Below are positions 46,934 to 56,816 of a DNA stretch of 64,000 nt, one piece after another. Within the stretch, counting starts at the first letter, position 1. Every line of letters begins with the position of its first letter. The notes under the pieces were generated by a model. The model searched no databases, had not been told where the DNA came from, and was given only the letters and a program-made list of their open reading frames with translations. Origin of the DNA: Saccharothrix sp. ALI-22-I (GTDB lineage Bacteria > Actinomycetota > Actinomycetes > Mycobacteriales > Pseudonocardiaceae); contig NZ_MTQP01000059.1 of the NCBI RefSeq assembly GCF_001984175.1, forward strand, positions 1 to 64,000, read 5' to 3'. The position numbers and the translations under genes are program-made.

Positions 46934-48733
46934 GTGATCGCGCGCAAGCTGGCCCTGTTCGGGGTCGTCCTGCTGCTCGTCAGCGGCTGCGGCCTGTTCT
47001 CCTCCCGGCCCGGTCCCGACCAAGTGGCCAACGACTTCCTCACCAAGCTCGCCGCCGGTGACGTCGACGGCGCCGCCGGGCTGACCGACGACCCGACCGG
47101 CGCGAAGGAGTTGCTGGGCAAGGTCCGGGAGGTGCTCAAGCCCGCCGGGATGACCGCCAAGGTCGAGCAGGTGCGCTCGTCCGGCGAGTCGTCCACCGCG
47201 GACGCGACCGCGCAGCTGGACTGGGACCTCGGCAACGACCACGCCTGGAGCTACCAGACCGAGTTCGACCTGCGCCGCGAGGAGGACGACTGGAAGGTGC
47301 ACTGGGCGCCTTCGGTCGTGCACCCGAAGCTCGCCGCGCAGCAGACGCTGGGCGTGACCGAGGTGCAGCCGCCGTTGGCCCCGGTGCTGGACCGGGACGG
47401 GACGCCGCTGCTGTCGCCGGAGCAGGTCGTGTCGATCCTGCTGGACTCGAAGGAAGCCGGTGACGTGGGCGCGGTGGCCGGCGCCTTGGCCGCGGCGCTG
47501 ACGCCGATCGACGCCGCCATCACCCAGCAGTCGATCGTGGACGGCGTGGCGAAGCTGCCCGCCGGTCAGGTGTACCAGGTGGCGGCGCTGCGCGACCCGG
47601 ACTACCAGACCGTCAAGCCCGCGATCTACGAGCTGCCGGGCGTGCGGTTCACCTCGCAGACGAGCCTGCTCGCGCCGTCGCGCACGTTCGGCTCGCAGGT
47701 GCTGCCGGCGGTGCGCAAGGCCGTGGAGGAGGAGATCGCCGGGCAGGCAGGGTTGCGCGTCTACACGGTCAACGCGGCCGGTGCCGAGGTGGAGACCCTG
47801 CACGAGCAGGCGCCGGAGCCCGCGCAGGCCATCTCGACCGGGTTGAGCCGGACCGCGCAGACGGCGGCCGAGGACGCGCTGGAGTCGGTGCCGCAGGCGG
47901 CGATGCTGGTGGCTTTGCACGCGGGGACCGGCGAGGTGCTGGCGGTGGCGCAGAACGGCCCGGCGGACGCGGAGGGTGCCGTGGCGCTGACCGGCCGCTA
48001 CCCGCCGGGGTCCACGTTCAAGATCGTGACGGCGGCGGCGGCCCTGTCGACCGGGCAGGCGGCCGCGGACAGCGCGTTGCCGTGCCCCGCCAAGACCACC
48101 ATCGACGGACGCCGGATCGTGCCGAACGACCACGAGTTCGACAAGGGCACGATTCCGCTGCACTCGGCGTTCGCGTTCTCGTGCAACACGACGTTCGCGG
48201 AGTTGGCGGCCGGGATGGCGCCGGACGGGCTGACCAAGACTGCGGACACGTTCGGCCTGGGCGTCGACTTCGACATCCCGGCGATCACCACGATCACGGG
48301 GTCCGTGCCGCCCGCCAGTGACGTGGTGGAGCGCGCGGAGGACGGCTTCGGCCAGGGCAAGGTGCTGGCCAGCCCGTTCGGCATGGCACTGGTGGCCGCG
48401 ACGGTCGCATCGGGCAAGATGCCCGTCCCGTCCCTGCTGCGCGGCCGTGAGACCAAGGTCGACCACACCCCCACCGCCCCCGCCCCGACCGTGCTGGAGC
48501 CGCTGCGGGCGATGATGCGCGAAGTCGTCGAATCCGGCACCGCACCGCAGCTCAAGCCGTACGGGGACGTGCGCGGCAAGACGGGCACGGCGCAGTTCGG
48601 CGACGGCACCAACTCACACGGCTGGTTCGTCGGCTACCGCGGTGATGTGGCCTTCGCGACCCTCCTGCTGGGCACCAACAGCTCCGCCCCGGCAGTGGAC
48701 GCCTCAGCCCGCTTCCTGGCTGCACTGGGCTGA
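46934..48733 (+). CDS. Penicillin-binding lipoprotein (class B transpeptidase with NTF2-like domain)
   Basis: Transpeptidase of 599 aa. The N-terminus is a lipoprotein signal (VLLLVSGCGLF, Cys about 19). An NTF2-like MecA_N domain (about 25-140) and a dimerisation domain precede the transpeptidase domain, with SxxK at Ser360 (STFK), SCN at 416-418 and KTGTAQ near 549. It cross-links peptidoglycan on the outer face. The NTF2-like domain is shared with PBP2a-type enzymes of low beta-lactam affinity; that property is not shown here. GTG 46934 follows CATACT by seven bases and is probably leaderless. Confidence 0.93.
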   Translation: MIARKLALFGVVLLLVSGCGLFSSRPGPDQVANDFLTKLAAGDVDGAAGLTDDPTGAKELLGKVREVLKPAGMTAKVEQVRSSGESSTADATAQLDWDLGNDHAWSYQTEFDLRREEDDWKVHWAPSVVHPKLAAQQTLGVTEVQPPLAPVLDRDGTPLLSPEQVVSILLDSKEAGDVGAVAGALAAALTPIDAAITQQSIVDGVAKLPAGQVYQVAALRDPDYQTVKPAIYELPGVRFTSQTSLLAPSRTFGSQVLPAVRKAVEEEIAGQAGLRVYTVNAAGAEVETLHEQAPEPAQAISTGLSRTAQTAAEDALESVPQAAMLVALHAGTGEVLAVAQNGPADAEGAVALTGRYPPGSTFKIVTAAAALSTGQAAADSALPCPAKTTIDGRRIVPNDHEFDKGTIPLHSAFAFSCNTTFAELAAGMAPDGLTKTADTFGLGVDFDIPAITTITGSVPPASDVVERAEDGFGQGKVLASPFGMALVAATVASGKMPVPSLLRGRETKVDHTPTAPAPTVLEPLRAMMREVVESGTAPQLKPYGDVRGKTGTAQFGDGTNSHGWFVGYRGDVAFATLLLGTNSSAPAVDASARFLAALG

Positions 48734-48766
48734 ACGGTCTAGTCAAAATGTGATACTGTGTTATAC

Positions 48767-49042
48767 ATGGATCAGATCGGGCTTCGGGAACTTCGTCACC
48801 ACACGAGTGAGTACGTGCGGCGCGCCGAGGCTGGGGAGCGGATCGCAGTCACCGACCACGGCCGGGTGGTCGCCGAGATCGGCCCTCCTGGTGACGATGC
48901 ACTGCCGACGCGAGACCAGTTGGCCGCCAGCGGTGTGCTACTTCGTGGGCGAGGGCGACCGTTCCCCAAACCCCTGCCCGCCACTACGGGCACGCCGATC
49001 TCGGAGGTGCTGCGCCAGATGCGTGAGGACGAGCGCTGGTGA
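48767..49042 (+). CDS. Phd/YefM-type antitoxin
   Basis: Protein of 91 aa with the Phd/YefM N-terminal fold (QIGLRELRHHTSEYVRRAEAGERIAVTDHGRVVAEIGP), shown here as one motif region of about 38 residues at positions 3-40; its C-terminal part should bind the toxin. The start region is AT-rich: TACTGT (48754-48759), seven bases, then ATG 48767, so it may be leaderless; a GTG at 48758 is in frame. It overlaps the PIN toxin gene by 4 bp. Confidence 0.88.
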   Translation: MDQIGLRELRHHTSEYVRRAEAGERIAVTDHGRVVAEIGPPGDDALPTRDQLAASGVLLRGRGRPFPKPLPATTGTPISEVLRQMREDERW

Positions 49043-49446
49043 TCTACCTCGATACCTCGGCCCTGGCGAAGTTGGTACTGACCGAAGCCGAAACCCCGGC
49101 GTTGAGTGACTGGTTGGACGATCGCAGTGAAGTGCCGCGCGTCAGCAGTTCGTTGGCACGGGTCGAGTTGGTGCGAGCCGTGCGAGCGGAGGGCGACGCG
49201 GCGATCCGCACGGCTACGTTGGTGCTGGTCGAACTCGACGAGATGCCGATGACCACGGATCTGTTGGACGCGGCCGGTGCGCTGGCATTTCCCTTGAAGT
49301 CGCTGGATGCGATCCACCTCGCCTCCGCCCTGCGCATCCGGGTCCATCTCGACGCGTTCGTGGCCTATGACAAGCGACTCCTGACCGCCGCCGACGAGAT
49401 GGGGCTGCCGATCGCCTCGCCCGGAACGGCGGAGCCGACCACGTAG
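49039..49446 (+). CDS. PIN-domain toxin (VapC type)
   Basis: PIN-domain ribonuclease of 135 aa with the acidic site: Asp in [10 protein letters not shown] (residue 5), Glu in LARVELVRA, Asp in [11 protein letters not shown] and Asp in VAYDKRL. Such toxins cut tRNA or rRNA when the antitoxin is lost. It sits between the PBP and map genes, where I recall Mycobacterium tuberculosis having vapBC23 between Rv2864c and mapB. Confidence 0.9.
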   Translation: MIYLDTSALAKLVLTEAETPALSDWLDDRSEVPRVSSSLARVELVRAVRAEGDAAIRTATLVLVELDEMPMTTDLLDAAGALAFPLKSLDAIHLASALRIRVHLDAFVAYDKRLLTAADEMGLPIASPGTAEPTT

Positions 49447-49493
49447 GGACACGTGGCGCATGCCTCATCACGTCGAGCCGTAATCTGGGGGGT

Positions 49494-50351
49494 ATGTCCG
49501 TGCGTGCCGTCCTGCAGCCAGGTGTGCTGTCCCCCCGCCGTCCGGTGCCCGCCGAGATCGAGCGGCCCGAGTACGTCGACCGGCCTGAACCCAGGCGCAA
49601 CACCGATCCGTGGGTGCAGCCGCCCGAGGTGGTGGAGGCGATGCGTGTCGCGGGTCGGTTGGCGGCGCAGGCGTTGCAGGAGGCGGGCAAGGTCATCGTG
49701 CCCGGTGTGACCACCGACGAGATCGACGCGGTCGCGCACGAGTTCCTGTGCGACAACGGCGCCTACCCGTCCACGCTCGGCTACCGCGGTTTCCCCAAGT
49801 CCTGCTGCACCTCGCTGAACGAGGTCATCTGCCACGGCATCCCCGACTCGACCGTGGTCGAGGACGGGGACATCGTCAACGTCGACGTCACCGCCTACAT
49901 CGGCGGCGTGCACGGCGACACGAACGCCACCTTCCTCGCCGGTGACGTGAGCGAGGAGGTCCGCCTCCTGGTCGAACGCACCCACGAGGCCACCATGCGC
50001 GCCATCAAGGCGGTCAAGCCCGGCCGGCAGCTCAACGTGGTCGGCCGGGTCATCGAGGCCTACGCCAACCGCTTCGGCTACGGCGTGGTGCGCGACTTCA
50101 CCGGCCACGGCATCGGCCGCACGTTCCACAGCGGCCTGGTCGTGCTGCACTACGACGCGCCGCACGTGCCCACGGTCATCGAGCCGGGCATGACGTTCAC
50201 CATCGAGCCGATGATCACCCTCGGCGGCATCGACCACGACCTGTGGGACGACGGCTGGACGGTCACCACCCGCGACAAGAGCTGGACCGCCCAGTTCGAG
50301 CACACCATCGTGGTCACCGAGGACGGCGCGGAGATCCTCACCGTCTGTTGA
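49494..50351 (+). CDS. map: Type I methionine aminopeptidase
   Basis: MetAP of 285 aa that removes N-terminal Met. The metal ligands are seen in [19 protein letters not shown] (two Asp), GHGIGRTFH (His), TIEPM (Glu) and FEHT (Glu); ICHGIPD carries the substrate-binding His. An N-terminal Pro-rich extension of about 40 residues matches the long MapB form of Mycobacterium. ATG 49494 follows TAATCT (49481-49486) by seven bases and is probably leaderless. It overlaps the convergent hydrolase gene by 14 bp. Confidence 0.95.
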   Translation: MSVRAVLQPGVLSPRRPVPAEIERPEYVDRPEPRRNTDPWVQPPEVVEAMRVAGRLAAQALQEAGKVIVPGVTTDEIDAVAHEFLCDNGAYPSTLGYRGFPKSCCTSLNEVICHGIPDSTVVEDGDIVNVDVTAYIGGVHGDTNATFLAGDVSEEVRLLVERTHEATMRAIKAVKPGRQLNVVGRVIEAYANRFGYGVVRDFTGHGIGRTFHSGLVVLHYDAPHVPTVIEPGMTFTIEPMITLGGIDHDLWDDGWTVTTRDKSWTAQFEHTIVVTEDGAEILTVC

Positions 50352-51036
50352 TCAGCGGCACGAGGGCGGCCGCCACCTCGTCGGGCGACGTCACCGCCCC
50401 CAGGTGGTGGCTGTCCAGCTCCACCACCGGCCAGCCCAGTTCACGCGCCGCCGCGGCAGCTTTCGCGTAAGCGGGGCTGAGCTGCACGTACGAGCAAGGC
50501 CCGGTCCACGCCACGGTGGGCCGGGGCTCCTTCAGGAACGCCAGCGGCACCTCGGGCGCCTCGGCCACGATCTCCTCCAGCAGCCGCACGTCCGGCACCA
50601 TCGCGGACAGCGCCTCCGGCGCGAACCACAGGTCCCAGCGCGGCATCAGCCCGGCCCGCGAGATGGACTTCAGCCCGGCCATCCGCTCGGCCGGCGCGTC
50701 GTCACGCCAGCTCCGCCCCGGTGTGGGCAGGTCGGAGTCGAGGAACACCAGCCCGCGCACGGGCGTCTCCAGGGCGTCGGCGAACGCGGGCAGCAGCGGA
50801 CCGGCGCCGCTGTGCCCGACGAGCACCAGCTCGCCTTCCACCATGGAGTCCTCCACGGCGTCGGCGAACAGTCCGATCAGCCGTTGGTGGACGGGCGCGG
50901 CGTTGACCGTGACCCGCAGGTCCAGCAGCACCACCGGGTGACCCAGTGCGGCGAGCGCCCCGGCGAGCGGCCGGAGGCTCGCCGGCCCGAGGTAGGGGCT
51001 GTGCACCAGGACTGCGGTGGCGGGGGCGTCGACCAT
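50338..51036 (-). CDS. Alpha/beta-fold hydrolase
   Basis: Protein of 232 aa with a nucleophile elbow VGHSGAG (about 90), a preceding strand with LVHSPYLGP, and a likely catalytic His near the end in DSHHLG. The acid residue is probably in VFLDSDLP. The substrate is unknown. Start ATG 51036 is preferred; a TTG at 51066 extends the frame by 10 codons. It is divergent from cobQ. Confidence 0.8.
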   Translation of the reverse strand: MVDAPATAVLVHSPYLGPASLRPLAGALAALGHPVVLLDLRVTVNAAPVHQRLIGLFADAVEDSMVEGELVLVGHSGAGPLLPAFADALETPVRGLVFLDSDLPTPGRSWRDDAPAERMAGLKSISRAGLMPRWDLWFAPEALSAMVPDVRLLEEIVAEAPEVPLAFLKEPRPTVAWTGPCSYVQLSPAYAKAAAAARELGWPVVELDSHHLGAVTSPDEVAAALVPLINRR

Positions 51037-51105
51037 GACGTGGATGATGTCAGTCCGGGCCGACAAAGTCCGGTTGTCGGCCCAGCCCGACGGTGAGGGG
51101 ACTAC

Positions 51106-52629
51106 GTGCGCAGTGCGTTGCTGGTGGCCGGCACGACGTCGGACGCGGGGAAGAGTGTCCTGGCCGCCGGGCTGTGCCGGTGGCTCACCCGGCGCGGTGT
51201 GAAGACGGCGCCGTTCAAGGCGCAGAACATGTCCAACAACTCGGTCGTGACGCCGGACGGCGGCGAGATCGGCCGCGCCCAGGCGCTCCAGGCCGCCGCG
51301 TGCGGGTTGGAGCCGAGCGTGCGGTTCAACCCGGTGCTGCTCAAGCCGGGCGGTGACCGCAGCTCCCAGGTCGTGGTGCTGGGTCGCGTGGTGGGCGAAG
51401 TGTCCGCTTTGTCCTACCGTGAGCGCAAAGCCGAGCTGTTCACCACGGTCCTCTCCACTTTGGACAGCCTCCGGGACGACTACGAGGTGGTGATCTGCGA
51501 AGGCGCCGGATCACCCGCCGAGATCAACCTCAGGGCCAACGACATCGCGAACATGGGCCTCGCGCGGGCGGCGGACCTACCGGTGCTCGTGGTCGGCGAC
51601 ATCGACCGCGGCGGGGTGTTCGCGCACCTCTTCGGCACCCTCGCGCTGCTCGACCCGGCGGACCAAGCGCTGGTCAGCGGGTTCGTGGTGAACAAGTTCC
51701 GCGGTGACCCGGCGTTGCTCGAACCCGGCCTCCGGCAGCTGCGAGCCCTCACCGGCCGCCCGGTGTACGGCGTGCTGCCGTGGCGGGAGGAGCTGTGGCT
51801 GGACGCCGAGGACTCGCTGTCCTACGCGGCGGACGGCGTGATCGGCCGTCCGGAGCCGCCGCGCGGCGACCAGTGGCTGCGGGTGGCCGTGGTGCGGCTG
51901 CCGCGCATCTCCAACGCCACCGACGTGGAGGCGCTGGCGTGCGAGCCGGGCGTGTCGGTGCGGTTCGTCACCGAGCCGTCCCGGCTGGCCGACGCGGACC
52001 TCGTGGTCGTGCCCGGCTCCAAGGCCACCGTCGAGGACCTGCGCTGGCTGCGCGCCACCGGCCTGGCCGACGCGATCGCCGCGCACGACGGCCCGGTGCT
52101 GGGCATCTGCGGCGGGTTCCAGATGCTCGGCCGGGCGATCGAGGACGCGGTCGAGTCGCGCGCGGGCGCGGTGGCCGGGCTCGGCCTGCTCGACGTGGAC
52201 GTGCGGTTCCAGCCCGAGAAGACCCTGCACCGGCCGCACGGTGACGCGTTCGGCGAACCCGTCACCGGCTACGAGATCCACCACGGCCAGGTCACCCGCA
52301 ACGGCGAGCAGGGCCTGGTCACCCTGCCCGACGGCACGCCGGAGGGCGCGCTGCGCGGCCGGGTGGCCGGCACGCACTGGCACGGGCTGCTGGAGAACGA
52401 CGCGTTCCGCCGCGCGTTCCTGCGCTGGGCCGCCGGCCACGCGGGCCGGGAAGGGTTCACCCCCGCGCCGGACGTGGACTTCGCCGGGCGGCGTTCCGCG
52501 CAGCTCGACCTGCTCGGCGACCTCGTCGCCGACCACCTCGACACCGACGCGATCCGGGCGTTGCTGGAGAAGGGCGCGCCACCAGGACTTCCGGTCATCC
52601 CACCGGCGGGTCCTCCGCCTGTCGCGTGA
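51106..52629 (+). CDS. cobQ: Cobyric acid synthase
   Basis: CobQ of 507 aa that amidates the side chains b, d, e and g of adenosyl-cobyrinic acid diamide in cobalamin synthesis. The N-terminal ATPase domain begins [30 protein letters not shown] follows. The C-terminal glutamine amidotransferase has the nucleophile Cys in [10 protein letters not shown] and catalytic His in [10 protein letters not shown]. No other cobalamin gene or cobalamin riboswitch is in the window. GTG 51106 follows GAGGGG. Confidence 0.95.
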   Translation: MRSALLVAGTTSDAGKSVLAAGLCRWLTRRGVKTAPFKAQNMSNNSVVTPDGGEIGRAQALQAAACGLEPSVRFNPVLLKPGGDRSSQVVVLGRVVGEVSALSYRERKAELFTTVLSTLDSLRDDYEVVICEGAGSPAEINLRANDIANMGLARAADLPVLVVGDIDRGGVFAHLFGTLALLDPADQALVSGFVVNKFRGDPALLEPGLRQLRALTGRPVYGVLPWREELWLDAEDSLSYAADGVIGRPEPPRGDQWLRVAVVRLPRISNATDVEALACEPGVSVRFVTEPSRLADADLVVVPGSKATVEDLRWLRATGLADAIAAHDGPVLGICGGFQMLGRAIEDAVESRAGAVAGLGLLDVDVRFQPEKTLHRPHGDAFGEPVTGYEIHHGQVTRNGEQGLVTLPDGTPEGALRGRVAGTHWHGLLENDAFRRAFLRWAAGHAGREGFTPAPDVDFAGRRSAQLDLLGDLVADHLDTDAIRALLEKGAPPGLPVIPPAGPPPVA

Positions 52630-52633
52630 CGGC

Positions 52634-53536
52634 TCACCGGACCGCCACCGCAACGTTGATCACCGGTTCCGCCACGGGTGGTGTGCGGCGTTTGAGGGTG
52701 GTCGCGGCCATGCCGACGATCACCAGACCGGCCGCGCCGAGGCGGACCGCGGTGATGGTCTCGTCCAGCAGCAGCCAGCCGGACAGCATCCCGGCCACCG
52801 GCACCAGCAGCGCGAACGGCACGACCGCGCTCGCCTCGTAGGTCCGCAGCAGGAGGTTCCACAGGCCGAAGCCGAACAGGGTCGAGCCCCAGGCGATGAA
52901 CAGGATCGCGCCCACGCCCGTCCAGCTCAGCCCCCGCAGCGCCGCCAGGTCCGCGGCCGGGCCCTCGAACACCAGCGACAGCCCGAGCAGCGGCAGCACG
53001 GCCAGCGCGCTGACCCACACGATGAAGTTGATCGGGTCCGGCGGCCGGGCGTAGCGGGTGGCCACGTTCGCCAGACCCCACGCCGCCGCACCGAGCACCA
53101 CCAGCAGGAAAGCCGAGATCGGGCTGCTCACGCCGTAGTCGAACGCGATCACCACGATCCCCGCCGCCGCCACGCCCATACCGAGCAGCTGCACCGGCCG
53201 CGGCCGTTCGCGCAGCAGCACGGCCGCGAACAGCACGGTGAAGAACACCTGGCTTTGCACCACCAGCGACGACAACCCGGCGGGCATCCCCGCGGCCATC
53301 CCGACGAACACCAACCCGAACTTGGCCACGCCGAGCGCCAACGCGACCGCGACGACCCACTTCCACGCCACCTTGGGCAGGCCGACGAACCACAGCGCGG
53401 GCACGGACGCGGCCAGGAACCGCAGCGCGGAGAAGAACAGCGGCGGGACATCGCGCAAGCCCACCTTGATGACGACGAAGTTGACCCCCCAGATGGTGGC
53501 GACGAGCACCGCGATAGCGACGTGGCGTGGTTTCAC
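52634..53536 (-). CDS. EamA-family (DMT) transporter
   Basis: Transporter of 300 aa with ten membrane helices in two EamA repeats (start RHVAIAVLVATIWGVNFVVI; second repeat from about 150). Members export amino acids or metabolites. It is divergent from a LysR-family gene across 74 bp, the usual layout of a LysR-controlled exporter. Its end is four bases from the cobQ stop. Confidence 0.9.
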   Translation of the reverse strand: MKPRHVAIAVLVATIWGVNFVVIKVGLRDVPPLFFSALRFLAASVPALWFVGLPKVAWKWVVAVALALGVAKFGLVFVGMAAGMPAGLSSLVVQSQVFFTVLFAAVLLRERPRPVQLLGMGVAAAGIVVIAFDYGVSSPISAFLLVVLGAAAWGLANVATRYARPPDPINFIVWVSALAVLPLLGLSLVFEGPAADLAALRGLSWTGVGAILFIAWGSTLFGFGLWNLLLRTYEASAVVPFALLVPVAGMLSGWLLLDETITAVRLGAAGLVIVGMAATTLKRRTPPVAEPVINVAVAVR

Positions 53537-53610
53537 GCCTTGGAGTCTCAGCGCTCATACCGTTTAGCACTAGCGATTATCTCTGAAGGTTTGGGTTTAG
53601 TATCGCTTAC

Positions 53611-54519
53611 ATGTTGGATCTGGGACGGCTCCGCGCTCTGCACGCGGTCGCGCAGCACGGCTCGGTCGGAGCGGCCGCGACGGCGTTGGGCTACACGCCG
53701 TCGGCGGTGTCGCAGCAGATCGCCAAGCTCGAACGCGAGACCCGCACCACGCTGCTGGAACGCCGAGGTCGCGGTGTCGCGCTGACCGACGCGGCGCACC
53801 TGCTGTCCGCCACCGCCGGGCAGGTGCTCGCGCTGGTCGAGCACGCCGAGGTGGCGTTGGAGGAGCAGCGCGGCGAGGCCGTGGGCGAACTGCGGCTCGG
53901 CGCGTTCGCCACCGCCGCCCGCGGCCTGCTGCCCTCGACCCTGGTGCGCCTCGCCGAGCAGCACCCGCGACTCGACGTGCGGCTGGTCGAACTCGACCCG
54001 CCGGACTGCCTGGAAGCGGTGGCGCGCGGCGAGTTGGACCTGGTCGTCATGCACGACTGGGTCAACGCGCCGCTGGCCGTGCCCGAGCCGGTGTCACGGC
54101 TGCGGCTCGGCGAGGACGTCGCGGACGTGCTGCTGCCCGTCGACCACCCGTTGGCCGGGCGGGATTCGATCGTGCCGGAAGACCTGGCCGGCGCGCGGTG
54201 GATCTGCCAGCCGGAGGGCACGATTTGCCACGACTGGCTGGTGAAGACCTTCCGCGGCGCCGGGATGGAACCGGACCTGGCCTACCGGATCGCCGAGTAC
54301 GAGACGCAGTTGGCGTTGCTGGCCAAGGGGATCGGCGTGGCGCTGCTGCCCAGGCTGGGGCGCGGCGCGCTGCCGGACTCGGTGCGCGCGGTGCCGTTCC
54401 GGCCGACGCCGACCCGGCGGGTGTTCGCCGCGTGGCGCACGCAGGCCAGCCGCCGCCCCGCCGTCACGGCCACGCTCGCCGCGTTGCAGGCCTGTTGGGA
54501 CCAGCGGGAGACGGCGTGA
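53611..54519 (+). CDS. LysR-family transcriptional regulator
   Basis: LysR regulator of 302 aa: an N-terminal winged HTH (LGYTPSAVSQQIAKLERE) and a C-terminal periplasmic-binding-like effector domain (about 88-295). It probably controls the divergent EamA transporter. ATG 53611 follows TAGTAT (53598-53603) by seven bases, so the transcript may be leaderless; the shared 74-bp space is AT-rich. Confidence 0.92.
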   Translation: MLDLGRLRALHAVAQHGSVGAAATALGYTPSAVSQQIAKLERETRTTLLERRGRGVALTDAAHLLSATAGQVLALVEHAEVALEEQRGEAVGELRLGAFATAARGLLPSTLVRLAEQHPRLDVRLVELDPPDCLEAVARGELDLVVMHDWVNAPLAVPEPVSRLRLGEDVADVLLPVDHPLAGRDSIVPEDLAGARWICQPEGTICHDWLVKTFRGAGMEPDLAYRIAEYETQLALLAKGIGVALLPRLGRGALPDSVRAVPFRPTPTRRVFAAWRTQASRRPAVTATLAALQACWDQRETA

Positions 54520-54611
54520 GGTAACGATCCGGCATCCGGTGTTGCGGTCTGCCCGGTGCCGGCGACTACTGGAGTGGATCTCGGCTCCACTCAGGCCAAT
54601 CACCCAGGGGG

Positions 54612-54641
54612 CCTCCCGCGGAATTCCGCCGCCGTGGGAGG
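54612..54641. terminator. Hairpin between the convergent LysR and GntR genes
   Basis: CCTCCCGCGG (54612-54621) pairs with CCGTGGGAGG (54632-54641), 10 bp with one wobble, loop of 10. It can serve both convergent genes. Confidence 0.6.
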
Positions 54642-54656
54642 TTCCCGCCTCTGAAA

Positions 54657-54735
54657 ACGCTTACCGCACACGCTTGCCGCACACGCCCTACCGCACACGT
54701 TTGCCGTAAACGTTTGCCGCACACGCTTACCGCTC
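54657..54735. repeat. Six tandem copies of a 13-bp unit
   Basis: Units start at 54657, 54670, 54683 (14 bases), 54697, 54710 and 54723. The consensus is ACGCTTGCCGCAC; the first, second and fifth units fit best. The array lies just past the GntR stop (54747) in a 227-bp convergent gap. No family known to me matches. Confidence 0.8.
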
Positions 54736-54746
54736 AGGTCGGCGAG

Positions 54747-55418
54747 TCAGTCCTTGTGCCGCTCCAACAGCTCCTCCAGGAAGCCGCCGGCTTCGGCGGC
54801 GGCACGGGCCGCGTCACGGTCGCGCACCGCGTCCAGCAGCCCGGTGTGCGAGACGTGGTCGTCGTCGTGGTCGGTCTCCACGGTGGCCGTGATGCTGGCC
54901 CGGACCGCCTCGGTCAGGCCCTGGTACAGCTCGGCCAGCAGGGTGTTGTGGGAGCACTGGACCAGCAGCACGTGGAACGCGGTGTCCTTCTCGACCAGCC
55001 GCTGCCAGTCCTTGGCGGCCAGCGCCTCGTCCCGCTCGGTCAGCAGTGCGTCGAGTCTGCGCAGTTCCTCTTCGGTGCGGTGGGACGCGGCGAGGCGGGC
55101 GCCCTCGACCTCCAGCGTCCGGCGCACCTGGAGGACGTCGCGCAGCTCGCTGCCGCACATGCGGCGGACCGCGCCGGACAGCTCGCTGGTCGCGCGGACG
55201 AACGTGCCGTCGCCCTGGCGGACTTCGAGCAGACCGGCGTGGGACAGCGCGCGCACCGCCTCCCGCACGGTGTTGCGGCCCACACCCAGCGCGGTGACCA
55301 GCTCCGGCTCCGGTGGGATGCGGCGGCCGACCGGCCATTCACCGGCGGCGATCGCTCCCCTCATCTGCTCGATCACCTGGTCGACGAGTCCGGCCCGCCG
55401 AGTAGTGGCCAACGGCAC
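54747..55418 (-). CDS. GntR-family regulator, FadR/FCD subfamily
   Basis: Regulator of 223 aa with a winged helix (about 10-75, PELVTALGVGRNTVREAVRAL) and an FCD ligand domain (about 90-215) whose Asp/His metal residues are visible in KDTAFHVLLV and SHTGLLDAV. Such proteins respond to carboxylic acids. GTG 55418 has AAAGGA seven bases before it. It is divergent from the MFS gene (47 bp), its likely target. Confidence 0.92.
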   Translation of the reverse strand: MPLATTRRAGLVDQVIEQMRGAIAAGEWPVGRRIPPEPELVTALGVGRNTVREAVRALSHAGLLEVRQGDGTFVRATSELSGAVRRMCGSELRDVLQVRRTLEVEGARLAASHRTEEELRRLDALLTERDEALAAKDWQRLVEKDTAFHVLLVQCSHNTLLAELYQGLTEAVRASITATVETDHDDDHVSHTGLLDAVRDRDAARAAAEAGGFLEELLERHKD

Positions 55419-55465
55419 AGCATCATCCTTTCATCCGAACATCCCATGTCTGCGATAGTGATCCG

Positions 55466-56767
55466 GTGCCGACCCAGCAGACCCAGCAGACTCAGCCGGA
55501 CTGGTCACCTTCGACTGTTCACACTGCCACCGATGGCGGTGTCAATGCGACGATCGCGGACCATCCTGGTGGTACTGCTGTCGGTCCCGTGCGGCGGAGT
55601 CGCCAAGTTGCCCTGGTCGGCAGCACGCTGTTGGCGATCGGCGTAGCGCTGGCCGCGGCCAACCTCCGACCCGCCGTCACGAGCCTGGCCTCGGTGTTGG
55701 CCGATGTGCGCGTGTCGCTGGGTGTTTCCACCGCGTGGACCAGCGTGCTGACCGCCGTGCCCGCGCTGTGCTTCGGGTTCGCGGCGTTCCTCGCGCCCTG
55801 GTTGGGGCGACGGTTCGGCATGGCCCGCGCGGTGGCGTTGTCGTTGTTCGTGTTGACGGTCGGCCTGGTGCTGCGGGTCGTGGACGGTCCGGCGGCGGTG
55901 CTCGGCGGCACGTTCATCGCGTGCGCGGGCATCGCGGTGTGCAACGTGCTGATCCCCGTGGTCGTGAAGGACTCGTTCCCCGGCCGGGTCGGTCTGCTGA
56001 CCGGTGTCTACACGGCCGCGCTCGCTGCCGGTGCCGCTCTCGGCGCTGCTTTCACGCCGGGTCTGGAATCCGCGTTCGGGTCGTGGCGGTTGGCTGTGGG
56101 CGCGTGGGCCTTCCTGTCGGCGGCGGCGCTCGTGGTGTGGCTGGCCGGCGCCCGGCACGGCTTCTCCGCCCGCCCGGTCACGCGTCGCCGGGTCGCCGGT
56201 CGGTCCCTGTTCCGCAGCCCGCTGGCGTGGGTGATCACGGCGTTCTTCGGCCTGCAGTCGCTGCTGGCGTACACGGTGATGGGGTGGCTGCCGCAGATCC
56301 TCGGTGACGCGGGCATCGACCGCACGACCGCCGGCCTGCTGCTCGCCATCGCCATGGTGCTGGGCGTGCCGGTGAGCCTGATCATCCCGCCGCTGGCCGC
56401 ACGGCGTCCCAGCCAGTCGGGTCTGGTGCTGGTGTTGGGTGTGGTGTCGATCCTCGGCGTGCTGGGCTTGGCCCTGGCACCGGCTGCCGCCCCTGGTCTG
56501 TGGGTGGTGCTGGTCGGTGTGGGCATGGGCATGTTCCCGCTCGCGCTGGTGATGATCTCGCTGCGCACGTCGTCCAGCGCGGACACCGCCCGGCTGTCGG
56601 CCATGGCGCAGAGCATCGGCTACCTGGTCTCCGCCAGCGGCCCGTTCGCGTTCGGCGTGCTGCGCGGTGAGACGGGCACCTGGACCCTGTCGATGCTGCT
56701 CCTGGTGGGCCTGTTGGTCCTGGTCACCGCCCTTGGTTGGCTCGCAGGCCGGCCGCGGGCGGTGTAG
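55466..56767 (+). CDS. MFS transporter of the CynX/NimT type
   Basis: Transporter of 433 aa with 12 membrane helices after a soluble N-terminus of about 45 residues. The AAANLRPAVTSLASVL segment in helix 1 is characteristic of the CynX/NimT group (cyanate, nitroimidazole). The substrate cannot be assigned. GTG 55466 lies six bases after GATAGT. Regulation by the divergent FCD-type GntR protein is likely and would point to an organic acid. Confidence 0.9.
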   Translation: MPTQQTQQTQPDWSPSTVHTATDGGVNATIADHPGGTAVGPVRRSRQVALVGSTLLAIGVALAAANLRPAVTSLASVLADVRVSLGVSTAWTSVLTAVPALCFGFAAFLAPWLGRRFGMARAVALSLFVLTVGLVLRVVDGPAAVLGGTFIACAGIAVCNVLIPVVVKDSFPGRVGLLTGVYTAALAAGAALGAAFTPGLESAFGSWRLAVGAWAFLSAAALVVWLAGARHGFSARPVTRRRVAGRSLFRSPLAWVITAFFGLQSLLAYTVMGWLPQILGDAGIDRTTAGLLLAIAMVLGVPVSLIIPPLAARRPSQSGLVLVLGVVSILGVLGLALAPAAAPGLWVVLVGVGMGMFPLALVMISLRTSSSADTARLSAMAQSIGYLVSASGPFAFGVLRGETGTWTLSMLLLVGLLVLVTALGWLAGRPRAV

Positions 56768-56816
56768 CTGACAACGCCTTGTCTCCTGCCCGCGATGTGT
56801 CGGGTTACGGGCACGA

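Noticed and set aside
46934..48733. MecA-like beta-lactam resistance determinant
   Set aside because: The NTF2-like domain is shared, but the gene is the conserved housekeeping lipoprotein PBP of this locus, with no mec regulators or mobile signs.
51037..51105. Cobalamin riboswitch before cobQ
   Set aside because: The gap is about 70 bases, too short for the roughly 200-base element, and no B12-box sequence is seen.
54657..54735. CRISPR-like repeats
   Set aside because: The units are 13 bp and directly joined with no spacers, and no cas gene is nearby.
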